Positions 1 to 6,835 are shown, counted from the stretch's first letter. The stretch is DNA of 13,224 nt from an uncultured Bacteroidales bacterium (GCA_945788445.1 CALZMA010000007.1:1-13224), one strand, 5' to 3'. The notes: generated by a model not told the origin, from the letters alone. Numbers and translations are program-made.

Positions 1-17
1 CGCAGCCCCGCCCGTTT

Positions 18-878
18 GTGCCCCAAGGGCCTGTGGGCCTCGTGTTGGAAGGGGGCGGCATGCGCGGTGTGTTTACGGCAGGCGTGCTCGACTGCTTCCT
101 CGACCGCGGCGTGCGTTTCCCCTATTGCGTGAGCGTTTCGGCCGGGGCCTGCAACGGCCTGTCGTACATGAGCCGGCAGCGCGGACGCGCCAAGAAGTCG
201 AACATCGACCTGCTCGAAAAGTACCGCTACATCGGCATGAAGTACCTCTGGACGCAACACAGCATCCTCGACCGCGACTTCATGTACAACAAAATACCGC
301 AGGAAATCCTTCCTTTCGACTACCAGACCTGCTTTGCCAACCCGATGGTCTTCGAGATGGTCACCACCAACTGTCTCACCGGCAAGGCCGAGTACCTCAC
401 CGACACGCAGAGCGAAAGTCGGCTCATACAGATTGCCAAGGCCTCGTCGTCGCTGCCCTATGTCTGCCCCGTGGTCTGGGTGGACCACAAGCCCATGCTC
501 GACGGCGGCATCGTGGACTCCATCCCCGTGGAGCGCGCCATGGCGCAGGGCTACGCCTTCAACGTGGCCGTGCTCACCCGCAACCGCGGCTACCGCGACA
601 CGGGACGCGACATCAAGAACCCGCCCTACATCTACCGCCGCTTCCCCCGCCTGCGGCTCGTGCTGAGCAAGCGCCACGCGGTCTACAACCGCCAGCTCGA
701 ACTCACCGAACAGCTCGAGGACGAAGGCCGCCTGCTGGCCATCCGCCCCAAGCGTCCGCTCGAAGTGGGGCGACTCGAAAGCAACATAGAAAAACTCACC
801 GCGCTCTACAACGAAGGCTACGAATGTGCCGACGAAGCGCTCCAATCCCATCCCTTCCTGCTCCGTGGAAATCTCTGA
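18..878 (+). CDS. Patatin-like phospholipase, YjjU type (5' end may lie outside window)
   Basis: This is a predicted lipid acyl hydrolase of the patatin family, which uses a Ser-Asp dyad. Counting from the GTG at 18, an oxyanion-hole motif GGGMRG lies at residues 12-17. The nucleophile elbow is SVSAG at 39-43 (Ser41), and the dyad motif DGG is at 162-164. The C-terminal part (about 200-280) resembles the extension found in YjjU-like proteins. The frame stays open to base 1 without a stop, so the true start may be upstream and the GTG at 18 is only the first start codon available. The first elbow position is Ser rather than the usual Gly. No signal peptide is visible, suggesting a cytoplasmic protein. 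The gene overlaps the start of mfd, so the two are probably co-transcribed. The family call is firm; the substrate is unknown. Confidence 0.88.
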   Translation: MPQGPVGLVLEGGGMRGVFTAGVLDCFLDRGVRFPYCVSVSAGACNGLSYMSRQRGRAKKSNIDLLEKYRYIGMKYLWTQHSILDRDFMYNKIPQEILPFDYQTCFANPMVFEMVTTNCLTGKAEYLTDTQSESRLIQIAKASSSLPYVCPVVWVDHKPMLDGGIVDSIPVERAMAQGYAFNVAVLTRNRGYRDTGRDIKNPPYIYRRFPRLRLVLSKRHAVYNRQLELTEQLEDEGRLLAIRPKRPLEVGRLESNIEKLTALYNEGYECADEALQSHPFLLRGNL

Positions 879-3800
879 ACTCGTGGGCCTCTATGCCCGC
901 CATCCCGGGGTGGCGGCGCTTGCCAAACTGTGTGAGCCCCGCCCCTCCGCCCCTTCTGCCAGCCCCACTGTCGGCTCCTCTGTCAGTCTCGGGGGCTTGC
1001 ACGCATCGGCCGCTGCCATGGCCTTTGCCGCTTGTGCCGCGCGGCTCGATACCCGCGGCGGTCGTCCCTTCCTCTTCCTCCTCGAGGACGAAGAGGCGGC
1101 GGGCTATTTCTACCACGACCTCGTGCAGCTCATGGGCTCCGAACGCGTGCTCTTCTATCCCTCGGCCTACCGCCGTGCGGTGAAGTACGCCCAGCGCGAT
1201 GCCGCAGGCGAAATCCTGCGCACCGAAGTGCTGGGACGGTTGTCGGACCGCCGGCAGCAGGGGGCGGGCGGCGAGTGCCTGATGGTGGTGAGCTGTCCCG
1301 CCGCCGTGGCGGGAAGGGTGGCGCCGCCGAAGGCCTTCGCGGGGAGTACCGTGGCGCTGAAGGTGGGCGAGAACTACGACCTCAGCGACCTGCAGCAGCG
1401 CCTGGTGGAACTGGGTTTCCAGCGCAAGGACTATGTCTACGAACCCGGCGAATTTGCCGTGCGAGGCTCCATCCTCGACGTATTCTCCTACGCTTCGGAA
1501 TATCCCATCCGCGCCGACTTCTTTGGTGACGAACTCGACTCCATCCGCCTCTTTGAGGTGCAGACACAGCTGTCGCGGGAGCGCAAGCAGGAGGTAAGCA
1601 TCGTGCCCGACACCGAAGTGACGGCGCAGGCGGGCGGCCTCGTCCCCTTCACGGACTACCTGCCCCAGGACACCATCGTGGCCTCGCCGCGGTTCGACTT
1701 TGTGGCCGAGGCCGTGGGGCGCATCTACGAAGAAGGTTTTGCGAAGCAGGCGGAACTTGCGGGAGAGGTGAAGAGCGAAATGGAAGCCGCCGAACTCCGC
1801 CGCCGCCTCAGCCGCGAGTTGCAGCTCATCACGGCCGAAACCTTCCTGCGCGGCATAGGCGGCCTGCAGCGCATCCACTTCGGCATGTCGCAACCCGCCA
1901 AGGAGCAGGCGGGGACAGTGGTGCAGTTCCACACGGTGCCGCAGCCGCTCTACCACAAGAACTTTGACCTCCTTGAAACTGCCCTGGCGCAGCAGAAGGC
2001 CGATGGTTACTCCTTATATATATTGGCCGACAGTCCGAAGCAGACCGAACGCCTGCAAAGCATTTTCGAAGAAACGGGCCGCGGCACGACGTTCCAGCCC
2101 GTGGAACACACCCTCCACGAGGGTTTCACGGACCAGGACCTGCGTATCTGCTGCTTCACCGACCACCAGATATTCGACCGTTTCCACAAATACAACCTCA
2201 AGAGCGACCATGCCCGCGACGCGAAGATGGCACTCAGCCTGAAGGAACTGCGGCAGTTCGAGCCCGGCGACTTCGTGGTCCACATCGACCACGGCGTGGG
2301 CCGCTTCGCAGGTCTTGTGCGCATGCCGGCCGCCGACGGAGAGATGCAGGAGATGATCAAGCTGCTCTACAAGAACGACGATGCCGTCTACGTTTCTATC
2401 CATGCCCTCCACAAGGTCTCGAAGTACAAGGGCAAGGAAGGCGAGCCGCCCCGTGTGAGCCACCTCGGCACGGGAGCCTGGGAAAAGCTCAAGGAGCGCA
2501 CGAAGAAGAAAATCAAGGACATTGCCCGCGACCTCATCCAGCTCTACTCCCGTCGCAAGCAGGAAAAGGGCTTTGCCTACAGTCCCGACTCCTTCATGCA
2601 GCACGAGCTCGAGGCAGGCTTTGCCTACGAAGATACGCCCGACCAGCTCCGCGTCACGCAGGAGGTGAAGGCCGACATGGAGAGCACGAAACCCATGGAC
2701 CGCCTCGTCTGCGGCGATGTGGGCTTCGGCAAGACAGAAATCGCGGTGCGTGCGGCCATGAAGGCGGCGGCCGACAACAAGCAGGTGGCCGTGCTCGTGC
2801 CCACCACCGTGTTGGCCCTCCAGCATTTCCGCACCTTCGCGAGCCGACTGAAGGACTTCCCCGTGCGTGTCGACTACCTGAGCCGGGCCCGCTCGGCCAC
2901 GCAGACCCGTGCCGTGCTGAAGGACCTCGCCGAAGGGAAAATCGACATTCTCGTCGGCACGCACAAGCTGATTGGCAAGAGCGTGAAGTGGCACGACCTC
3001 GGGTTGCTCATCATCGACGAGGAACAGAAGTTCGGCGTGGCGGTGAAGGAACGCCTGCGCCAAATCAAGGTGAACGTCGACACCCTCACGCTTTCGGCCA
3101 CGCCCATTCCCCGCACCCTTCAGTTCTCCCTCATGGGAGCCCGCGACTTCAGCGTCATCCAGACCCCGCCGCCCAACCGCCGCCCCATCCAGACCGAAAT
3201 CCACACCTTCAGCCACGAGGTCATTGCCGAAGCCGTGAACTTCGAGATGAGCCGCGGCGGACAGGTCTATATCGTCACCAACCGTGTGGCCAGTTTGCCC
3301 CACCTCGCCACCTTGGTCCGGAAATATGTGCCCGATGCCCGCGTGGCCACGGGCCACGGCCAAATGTCGCCCTCCGAACTCGAGGACATCGTCACGGGTT
3401 TCGTGAACTTCGACTACGACGTGCTCATCTCCACCACCATCGTGGAGAACGGCATTGACATTCCCAACGCGAACACCATCATCATCGATGCCGCCCACTG
3501 CTTCGGCCTCTCCGACCTCCACCAGATGCGCGGCCGCGTGGGGCGCGGTTCCCGCAAGGCATTCTGCTACCTCCTCGCGCCGCCGCTCTCGCTGCTTCCC
3601 GACGAGGCGCGCCGCCGCCTGCAGGCCATCGAGAACTATTCCGACCTCGGTGCCGGCATCCACATTGCCATGCAGGACCTCGACATCCGCGGCGCGGGCA
3701 ACCTCCTCGGCGCAGAGCAGAGCGGCTTCATTGCCGACTTGGGCTACGAAACTTACCAGAAAATCTTGGCCGAGGCCGTGGCGGAACTGAAGAACGAGGA

Positions 3801-4326
3801 GTTTGCCGAACTCTATGCCGACGAAGTCAAGCAGGGTGCCGAGCTCTGCGGCGAACTCTTTGTGGAGGATTGCAGCGTGGAGTGCGACCTGCATGCCTAT
3901 TTCCCCGAAACCTACGTGCCCGGGGCTACCGAGCGCATGATGCTCTACCGCGAACTGGACAGCCTCACCACCGACGAACAAATCGCGGCCTTCCGCCAGC
4001 AGATGCTCGACCGCTTCGGGCCGTTGCCCCCCGAGGGCGAAGAACTCCTGCGCATTGTGCCGCTGCGGGCCCTGGGGCGCAAGGCCGGTGCCGAACGCCT
4101 CACGCTGAAAAACCGCCGCATGATGCTCTATTTCGTGAGCAACCCCGACAGCGCCTTTTACCGCAGCAACACCTTCGGCCGCCTCATCGACTATGCCACC
4201 ACGGCCTACCACCGCTGCCGCCTCGACGAGCCCGGCGGACACCGCCGCATGACCATTGCCGACGTGCCCACCGTGGAGTGTGCCCTCGCTACGCTGAAGC
4301 ATATTCTGGGGGATTTGTTAGTGTAG
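865..4326 (+). CDS. mfd: Transcription-repair coupling factor Mfd
   Basis: Mfd is an ATP-dependent DNA translocase that displaces RNA polymerase stalled at lesions and recruits UvrA. The N-terminal third is UvrB-like. An RNA-polymerase-interaction region with GDFVVHIDHGVGRF lies near residues 467-482. The RecG-like motor follows: Walker A GDVGFGKT at 617-624, DEEQ box at 718-721, SATPIPRT at about 744-751 and QMRGRVGRG near 890. A TRG-type segment (GAGNLLGAEQSG) and the C-terminal domain complete it. From GTG 865 the protein has 1153 residues, normal for the family. I chose this start because EISELVGLYARHPGV matches how Bacteroidales Mfd proteins begin. An in-frame GTG at 826 would add 13 residues without family support. 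Either start overlaps the phospholipase gene, by 14 bases from 865. Bacteroidota rarely use strong Shine-Dalgarno sites, so none is expected to decide it. Confidence 0.96.
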   Translation: MEISELVGLYARHPGVAALAKLCEPRPSAPSASPTVGSSVSLGGLHASAAAMAFAACAARLDTRGGRPFLFLLEDEEAAGYFYHDLVQLMGSERVLFYPSAYRRAVKYAQRDAAGEILRTEVLGRLSDRRQQGAGGECLMVVSCPAAVAGRVAPPKAFAGSTVALKVGENYDLSDLQQRLVELGFQRKDYVYEPGEFAVRGSILDVFSYASEYPIRADFFGDELDSIRLFEVQTQLSRERKQEVSIVPDTEVTAQAGGLVPFTDYLPQDTIVASPRFDFVAEAVGRIYEEGFAKQAELAGEVKSEMEAAELRRRLSRELQLITAETFLRGIGGLQRIHFGMSQPAKEQAGTVVQFHTVPQPLYHKNFDLLETALAQQKADGYSLYILADSPKQTERLQSIFEETGRGTTFQPVEHTLHEGFTDQDLRICCFTDHQIFDRFHKYNLKSDHARDAKMALSLKELRQFEPGDFVVHIDHGVGRFAGLVRMPAADGEMQEMIKLLYKNDDAVYVSIHALHKVSKYKGKEGEPPRVSHLGTGAWEKLKERTKKKIKDIARDLIQLYSRRKQEKGFAYSPDSFMQHELEAGFAYEDTPDQLRVTQEVKADMESTKPMDRLVCGDVGFGKTEIAVRAAMKAAADNKQVAVLVPTTVLALQHFRTFASRLKDFPVRVDYLSRARSATQTRAVLKDLAEGKIDILVGTHKLIGKSVKWHDLGLLIIDEEQKFGVAVKERLRQIKVNVDTLTLSATPIPRTLQFSLMGARDFSVIQTPPPNRRPIQTEIHTFSHEVIAEAVNFEMSRGGQVYIVTNRVASLPHLATLVRKYVPDARVATGHGQMSPSELEDIVTGFVNFDYDVLISTTIVENGIDIPNANTIIIDAAHCFGLSDLHQMRGRVGRGSRKAFCYLLAPPLSLLPDEARRRLQAIENYSDLGAGIHIAMQDLDIRGAGNLLGAEQSGFIADLGYETYQKILAEAVAELKNEEFAELYADEVKQGAELCGELFVEDCSVECDLHAYFPETYVPGATERMMLYRELDSLTTDEQIAAFRQQMLDRFGPLPPEGEELLRIVPLRALGRKAGAERLTLKNRRMMLYFVSNPDSAFYRSNTFGRLIDYATTAYHRCRLDEPGGHRRMTIADVPTVECALATLKHILGDLLV

Positions 4327-4343
4327 AAGTCTAACAGTGAAGG

Positions 4344-4432
4344 AGTTTATGAGTAGAAGAGTTTATAAGTCAATGAGTAGAAGAGCGAAAACCTTTAGCC
4401 CGTCACCTTATAAACACTTCAACTCATAAACT
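4344..4432. repeat. Long imperfect palindrome between mfd and sigma factor
   Basis: Two 26-base arms, 4344-4369 and 4407-4432, are inverted copies matching at 24 of 26 positions, around a 37-base spacer. Each arm is composite, combining the words AGTTTATGAGT and GTTTATAAG. An 11-base word GAGTAGAAGAG also occurs directly repeated at 4351-4361 and 4375-4385. A T-rich stretch (4431-4445) follows the right arm, so on the plus strand it could double as a weak mfd terminator. The AT-rich composition differs sharply from the flanking genes. It looks like a dispersed intergenic repeat rather than coding sequence. Confidence 0.75.
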
Positions 4433-4445
4433 TTTCATTCTTTTT

Positions 4446-4532
4446 ATGGGAAAAATCGTCCTCGCCCGTAGCAAACCCGTGGCGGGCAGCGTCAAAGGGG
4501 TAACAATGGACAAAACATACAAACAGATATGA
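4446..4532 (+). CDS. Candidate 28-residue leader ORF overlapping the sigma factor start
   Basis: An ATG at 4446 opens a 28-codon frame beginning MGKIVLARSKPVAGS and ending in TGA at 4530-4532. The stop overlaps the sigma factor start in an ATGA arrangement (ATG at 4529). Such overlaps often couple translation of two genes. The peptide is basic with no recognisable domain or signal peptide. It is GC-richer than the palindrome just before it and resembles the coding regions in base use. No promoter or ribosome binding site was identified. It could be a regulatory leader peptide, an alternative N-terminal signal for expression, or chance; I do not recognise it. Confidence 0.3.
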   Translation: MGKIVLARSKPVAGSVKGVTMDKTYKQI

Positions 4533-4999
4533 CAGAGCAAGAATTTGCCCTCATGGTGCGCGAACACAAAGGCACAATCTACACCGTCTGCCACATGTTC
4601 GCCTCAGACCAGGACGAGGTGAACGACCTTTTTCAGGACACGCTCATCAATCTCTGGCGTGGCTACGACTCCTTCAAGGGCGAAGCCAAGCTGAGCTCGT
4701 GGATTTACCGCGTGGCGCTCAACACCTGCATCTCCGCCGACCGCAAGAAACGGCGCACGCCCACCGTGCCGCTTGAAATGGACGTGAACCTCTACGAGGA
4801 CAACGATGCCGACTCCCGCCAAATACAGATGCTCTACAAGCGCATCCACCGCCTCAAGCCCTTCGACCGCGCTATCGTGCTCCTCTGGCTCGAAGGCCTC
4901 CCCTACGACGAAATCGGTGCCATCACCGGCATCTCCGCCAAGAACGTCAGCGTGCGGTTGGTGCGCATCCGCGAAGAATTGAAAAAAATGAAGGACTAA
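4529..4999 (+). CDS. RNA polymerase sigma factor, sigma-70/ECF type
   Basis: The 156-residue protein has the two-domain layout of ECF sigma factors. Region 2 spans roughly residues 8-76 and includes DVNDLFQDTLINLWR-like core-binding residues (about 29-44) and a KLSSWIYRVALN segment (54-65) that contacts the -10 element. It ends in a basic stretch DRKKRR (71-76). Region 4 covers about 103-155, with a helix-turn-helix around 125-148 (YDEIGAITGISAKNVSVRLVRIR). The linker is acidic and short. No FecR-type anti-sigma gene or SusC/D pair follows. Instead a membrane protein gene begins 33 bases later in the same direction, a likely partner. It presumably directs RNA polymerase to a small regulon; the signal is unknown. 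Confidence 0.93.
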   Translation: MTEQEFALMVREHKGTIYTVCHMFASDQDEVNDLFQDTLINLWRGYDSFKGEAKLSSWIYRVALNTCISADRKKRRTPTVPLEMDVNLYEDNDADSRQIQMLYKRIHRLKPFDRAIVLLWLEGLPYDEIGAITGISAKNVSVRLVRIREELKKMKD

Positions 5000-5032
5000 A
5001 TCAATCTGATAACAGCGTAAATACTATATACA

Positions 5033-5638
5033 ATGGATAGACTCGACGAAATGAAGCAGCAGATGGAGCTGCTCCGTGGAAAACTTGACAAACAAGAAAT
5101 CGTCAGCGAAAACCTCATTCGGCGTGTGGTGAAGCAGAAAGTCCATTCGATCCAGCGCGAAGCGGCCGTCAAGGGCATCATTTCCCTGCTTTGCGTTCCC
5201 TATTGCTATTGGACGCTCTGCGCCGTGGGCATTTCGACCGCCTTCACCGCCGTTACCGTGGTATTCATCATCGTGGCCCTCTTCTACACCTGGTACGCCC
5301 ACCGCGGTTTGCGGGCGAAAGAGATTGTCTCGACCTCCCTCTGCGAGGTGGCCCGCCGCACCGCCCAGCTCCGGCTGCTCTATGCCCGCTGGCTGCGCTT
5401 CTCCATTCCCTTCCTGTTCCTGTGGATGAGCTGGTTCGTTTGGGAAATCTTCCGCACCGTAGACAACGAAAGCCAGCGCATGGGCATGCTCTGCGGAGCA
5501 GCCATCGGCCTCGTGGTGGGCGGAGGCGTCGGTATCTATTCCTACCGCCGCACCCAACGGAAAGCACGCGAAATTATCGAGCAAATCAAGGACCTGGACC
5601 CCGATTTGGGGCAAAAAGAGGATTTTTTGCACGAATAA
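5033..5638 (+). CDS. Four-helix membrane protein downstream of sigma factor, unknown function
   Basis: I do not recognise a named family for this 201-residue protein. The first 45 residues are charged and heptad-like (MDRLDEMKQQMELLRGKLDKQ), suggesting a short cytoplasmic coiled coil. Four hydrophobic segments follow at about 46-64, 67-88, 121-140 and 150-170. A basic loop with RR/RLRL separates helices 2 and 3. The tail (about 171-201) is charged, with KAREIIEQIKDLDPDLGQ. Helix 4 is glycine-rich (GLVVGGGVG). It starts 33 bases after the sigma factor and shares its strand, so the two are probably one operon. An inner-membrane anti-sigma or signal-sensing role is a reasonable inference from position and topology, but no anti-sigma motif (zinc-binding HxxxCxxC or FecR domain) is present. 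Confidence 0.82.
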   Translation: MDRLDEMKQQMELLRGKLDKQEIVSENLIRRVVKQKVHSIQREAAVKGIISLLCVPYCYWTLCAVGISTAFTAVTVVFIIVALFYTWYAHRGLRAKEIVSTSLCEVARRTAQLRLLYARWLRFSIPFLFLWMSWFVWEIFRTVDNESQRMGMLCGAAIGLVVGGGVGIYSYRRTQRKAREIIEQIKDLDPDLGQKEDFLHE

Positions 5639-5659
5639 TTCAAAAAAGTTTAGGAATTG

Positions 5660-5691
5660 TTTGGCTCGTAAAAAGAAAAGCCCTACTTTTG
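5660..5691 (+). promoter_or_regulatory. Bacteroidota-type promoter of tRNA-His
   Basis: A -33 box TTTG at 5660-5663 is followed after 20 bases by TACTTTTG at 5684-5691, an exact match to the TAnnTTTG -7 consensus of the Bacteroidota primary sigma factor. Transcription would start near 5697-5700, about 22 bases before the tRNA. It sits just after the stop of the membrane protein gene, giving the tRNA independent expression. Confidence 0.85.
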
Positions 5692-5721
5692 CATCGCTTT
5701 CCACGAGAAAGACATACACAT

Positions 5722-5796
5722 GGTGCTTATAGTTCAGTTGGTTAGAGCGTCAGATTGTGGTTCTGAATGTCGTGGGTTCGAATCCCACTAAGCACC
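5722..5796 (+). tRNA. trnH: tRNA-His (anticodon GTG)
   Basis: The sequence folds as a standard cloverleaf. The acceptor stem pairs 5723-5729 with 5789-5795. The extra 5' G at 5722 faces C at 5796, the G-1:C73 pair that is the identity element of histidine tRNAs. The anticodon stem TCAGA/TCTGA encloses the loop TTGTGGT, which places GTG as anticodon. The T arm is GTGGG-TTCGAAT-CCCAC. CCA is not encoded, since the next bases are C, T and A. A promoter lies just upstream and a terminator just downstream, so it is a single-gene unit. Confidence 0.97.
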
Positions 5797-5807
5797 CTAT
5801 AGACTTC

Positions 5808-5845
5808 CCCTCACAGCCTTTGGTTGTGAGGGATTTCTTTTTCTC
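5808..5845 (+). terminator. Rho-independent terminator after tRNA-His
   Basis: CCCTCACA at 5808-5815 pairs perfectly with TGTGAGGG at 5825-5832. Three more pairs (one G-U) extend the stem to 11 bp around a TTT loop. The stem is followed by ATTTCTTTTTCTC. It closes the tRNA unit and separates it from the nitroreductase. Confidence 0.85.
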
Positions 5846-5857
5846 ATTGAAAACAAA

Positions 5858-5872
5858 TCCTCATTCCTCATT
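5858..5872. repeat. Half-copy of the AATGAGGA repeat word
   Basis: The stretch TCCTCATTCCTCATT is the inverse complement of AATGAGGAATGAGGA. It is made of the same AATGAGGA units as the palindrome at 7605-7684. It ends 4 bases before the nitroreductase ATG, so it lies in that gene's translation-initiation region. It appears to be a partial member of the same intergenic repeat family. Confidence 0.5.
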
Positions 5873-5876
5873 GAAT

Positions 5877-6416
5877 ATGAAACTATCTTCCGAAGCCCAG
5901 GCGGTGATGGACAACCTGCTCACCCGCCGCAGTGTGCGCAAATACCAACCGACCCCCGTTCCGCAGGAACTCCTCGACCGCATCATCGAAGCAGGAACCT
6001 ACGCCGCCTCGGGCAAGAGCCAGCAGCCTTGGCTCATCATCCAAGTCACCGACCCCGAAGTGCAGGACCGCCTCCGCCGCGACAATGCCCGCTTCATGGG
6101 CGCTGACCCCGGAGCCGACCCCTTCTACGGTGCCCCCGTCTACCTCATCGTCCTCGCCGAACGTGCCAACCGCAACCATGTCTACGACGGTACCCTGGTG
6201 ATGGGCAACATGATGCTCGCTGCCCACGCCCTCGGCCTCGGCACCTGCTGGATCAACCGTGCCCGCGAAGAGTTCGACACCCCCGAGTGGCAAGCCTGGC
6301 TCCGTTCCCTCGGCATAGAGGGCGACTACGAAGGCATCGGCCACCTCAGCGTGGGTTATCCCGACGGTGAACCCCGTCCCGCCAAGCCGCGCAAGCCTTG
6401 TGTATATAAGGTATAG
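5877..6416 (+). CDS. Nitroreductase family protein (FMN-dependent NAD(P)H oxidoreductase)
   Basis: A 179-residue flavoprotein of the nitroreductase family, which reduces nitro or quinone-like substrates with NAD(P)H. The FMN-binding RRSVRKY motif is at residues 17-23, followed by ASGKSQQPW at 44-52, the family's flavin-site segment. The C-terminal HLSVGYPDGEPRPAKPRK (156-173) is the second typical signature. The frame is open further upstream, through the tRNA, but ATG 5877 starts the protein at the usual place, just before the first helix (SSEAQAVMDNLLTRRSVR). No membrane segment or signal peptide is seen, so it is cytoplasmic and probably a dimer. It stands alone between two terminators. 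The physiological substrate cannot be read from sequence. Confidence 0.93.
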   Translation: MKLSSEAQAVMDNLLTRRSVRKYQPTPVPQELLDRIIEAGTYAASGKSQQPWLIIQVTDPEVQDRLRRDNARFMGADPGADPFYGAPVYLIVLAERANRNHVYDGTLVMGNMMLAAHALGLGTCWINRAREEFDTPEWQAWLRSLGIEGDYEGIGHLSVGYPDGEPRPAKPRKPCVYKV

Positions 6417-6459
6417 AAAGAGTAAAAGGGATAGAAAGCCGATTTGCAAAAAAGAGTCA

Positions 6460-6497
6460 CGGCAAGTTGCTCCAGCGCGGAGCAGCTTGCCGTTTTT
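6460..6497 (+). terminator. Strong intrinsic terminator after nitroreductase
   Basis: The left arm 6460-6473 (CGGCAAGTTGCTCC) pairs with 6479-6492 (GGAGCAGCTTGCCG) over 14 positions with one G-U pair, around a five-base loop AGCGC. TTTTT follows at 6493-6497. This is a textbook rho-independent terminator on the plus strand, 43 bases past the nitroreductase stop. Confidence 0.93.
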
Positions 6498-6835
6498 CAT
6501 TGCTTTCCAGCGCGGAGAATTGGGCTGAATACGGGCGAAACGGGTAGAGTAGGGGAGCTGTGCGGGTGGGGGACGCAGGAGCGCGGATACAGAAAGGGCT
6601 TCGGTAATGCTACACGCGAAGGATAGGAACTTGAAAGCGAAAGGTGTAGTATCGACCGAAGCCATAAAGTGAAGCTCTTCTTTGGGAGGGAAGGCCGCGG
6701 CATTCCCCCGGGGAGAGTAAAAAAGGACGAGACTACGCTGTGTGGCATGGGGCAAGCACTGTCGGCTTGCAGCCCCCTGTGGAGCCTGTTTTTCTCTGTC
6801 CTTTCAATCTCTGGACGTTTCTGTGAGGCAACTAA
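6498..6835. other. Gene-free stretch with several hairpins; possible structured RNA
   Basis: No ORF here looks real: an 83-codon minus-strand frame at 6497-6748 has low-complexity Ser/Pro/Leu composition and no recognisable domain. Inverted repeats are dense. GGCTTCGGT at 6597-6605 pairs with ACCGAAGCC at 6655-6663 (9 of 9), and inside it CTACAC 6610-6615 pairs with GTGTAG 6644-6649. A second hairpin at 6749-6775 has a 9-bp stem with a two-base bulge, and there is a CCCCGGGG palindrome near 6706-6713. No tmRNA, RNase P or SRP core motif was recognised. The stretch might hold a small RNA, convergent-transcription terminators, or relics of intergenic repeats. Its strand is undetermined. Confidence 0.45.

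Noticed and set aside
2014..4302. Open minus-strand frame of 762 codons antisense to mfd
   Set aside because: It is the mirror of a GC-rich, codon-biased gene. Composition is dominated by Val, His, Gly, Glu and Ala with no domain, while the plus strand carries every Mfd motif.
5757..5876. Upstream in-frame extension of the nitroreductase to a GTG inside tRNA-His
   Set aside because: It would translate the tRNA and its terminator. ATG 5877 begins the protein at the family's usual N-terminus.
6497..6748. 83-codon minus-strand ORF in the gene-free region
   Set aside because: Low-complexity Ser/Pro/Leu composition, no domain, and dense inverted repeats that better explain the region as non-coding.
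5883..6755. Minus-strand frame of 290 codons across the nitroreductase and the following region
   Set aside because: It overlaps the whole nitroreductase gene and its terminator in antisense. Its only locally protein-like stretch translates the hairpin and repeat sequence near 6430-6530.
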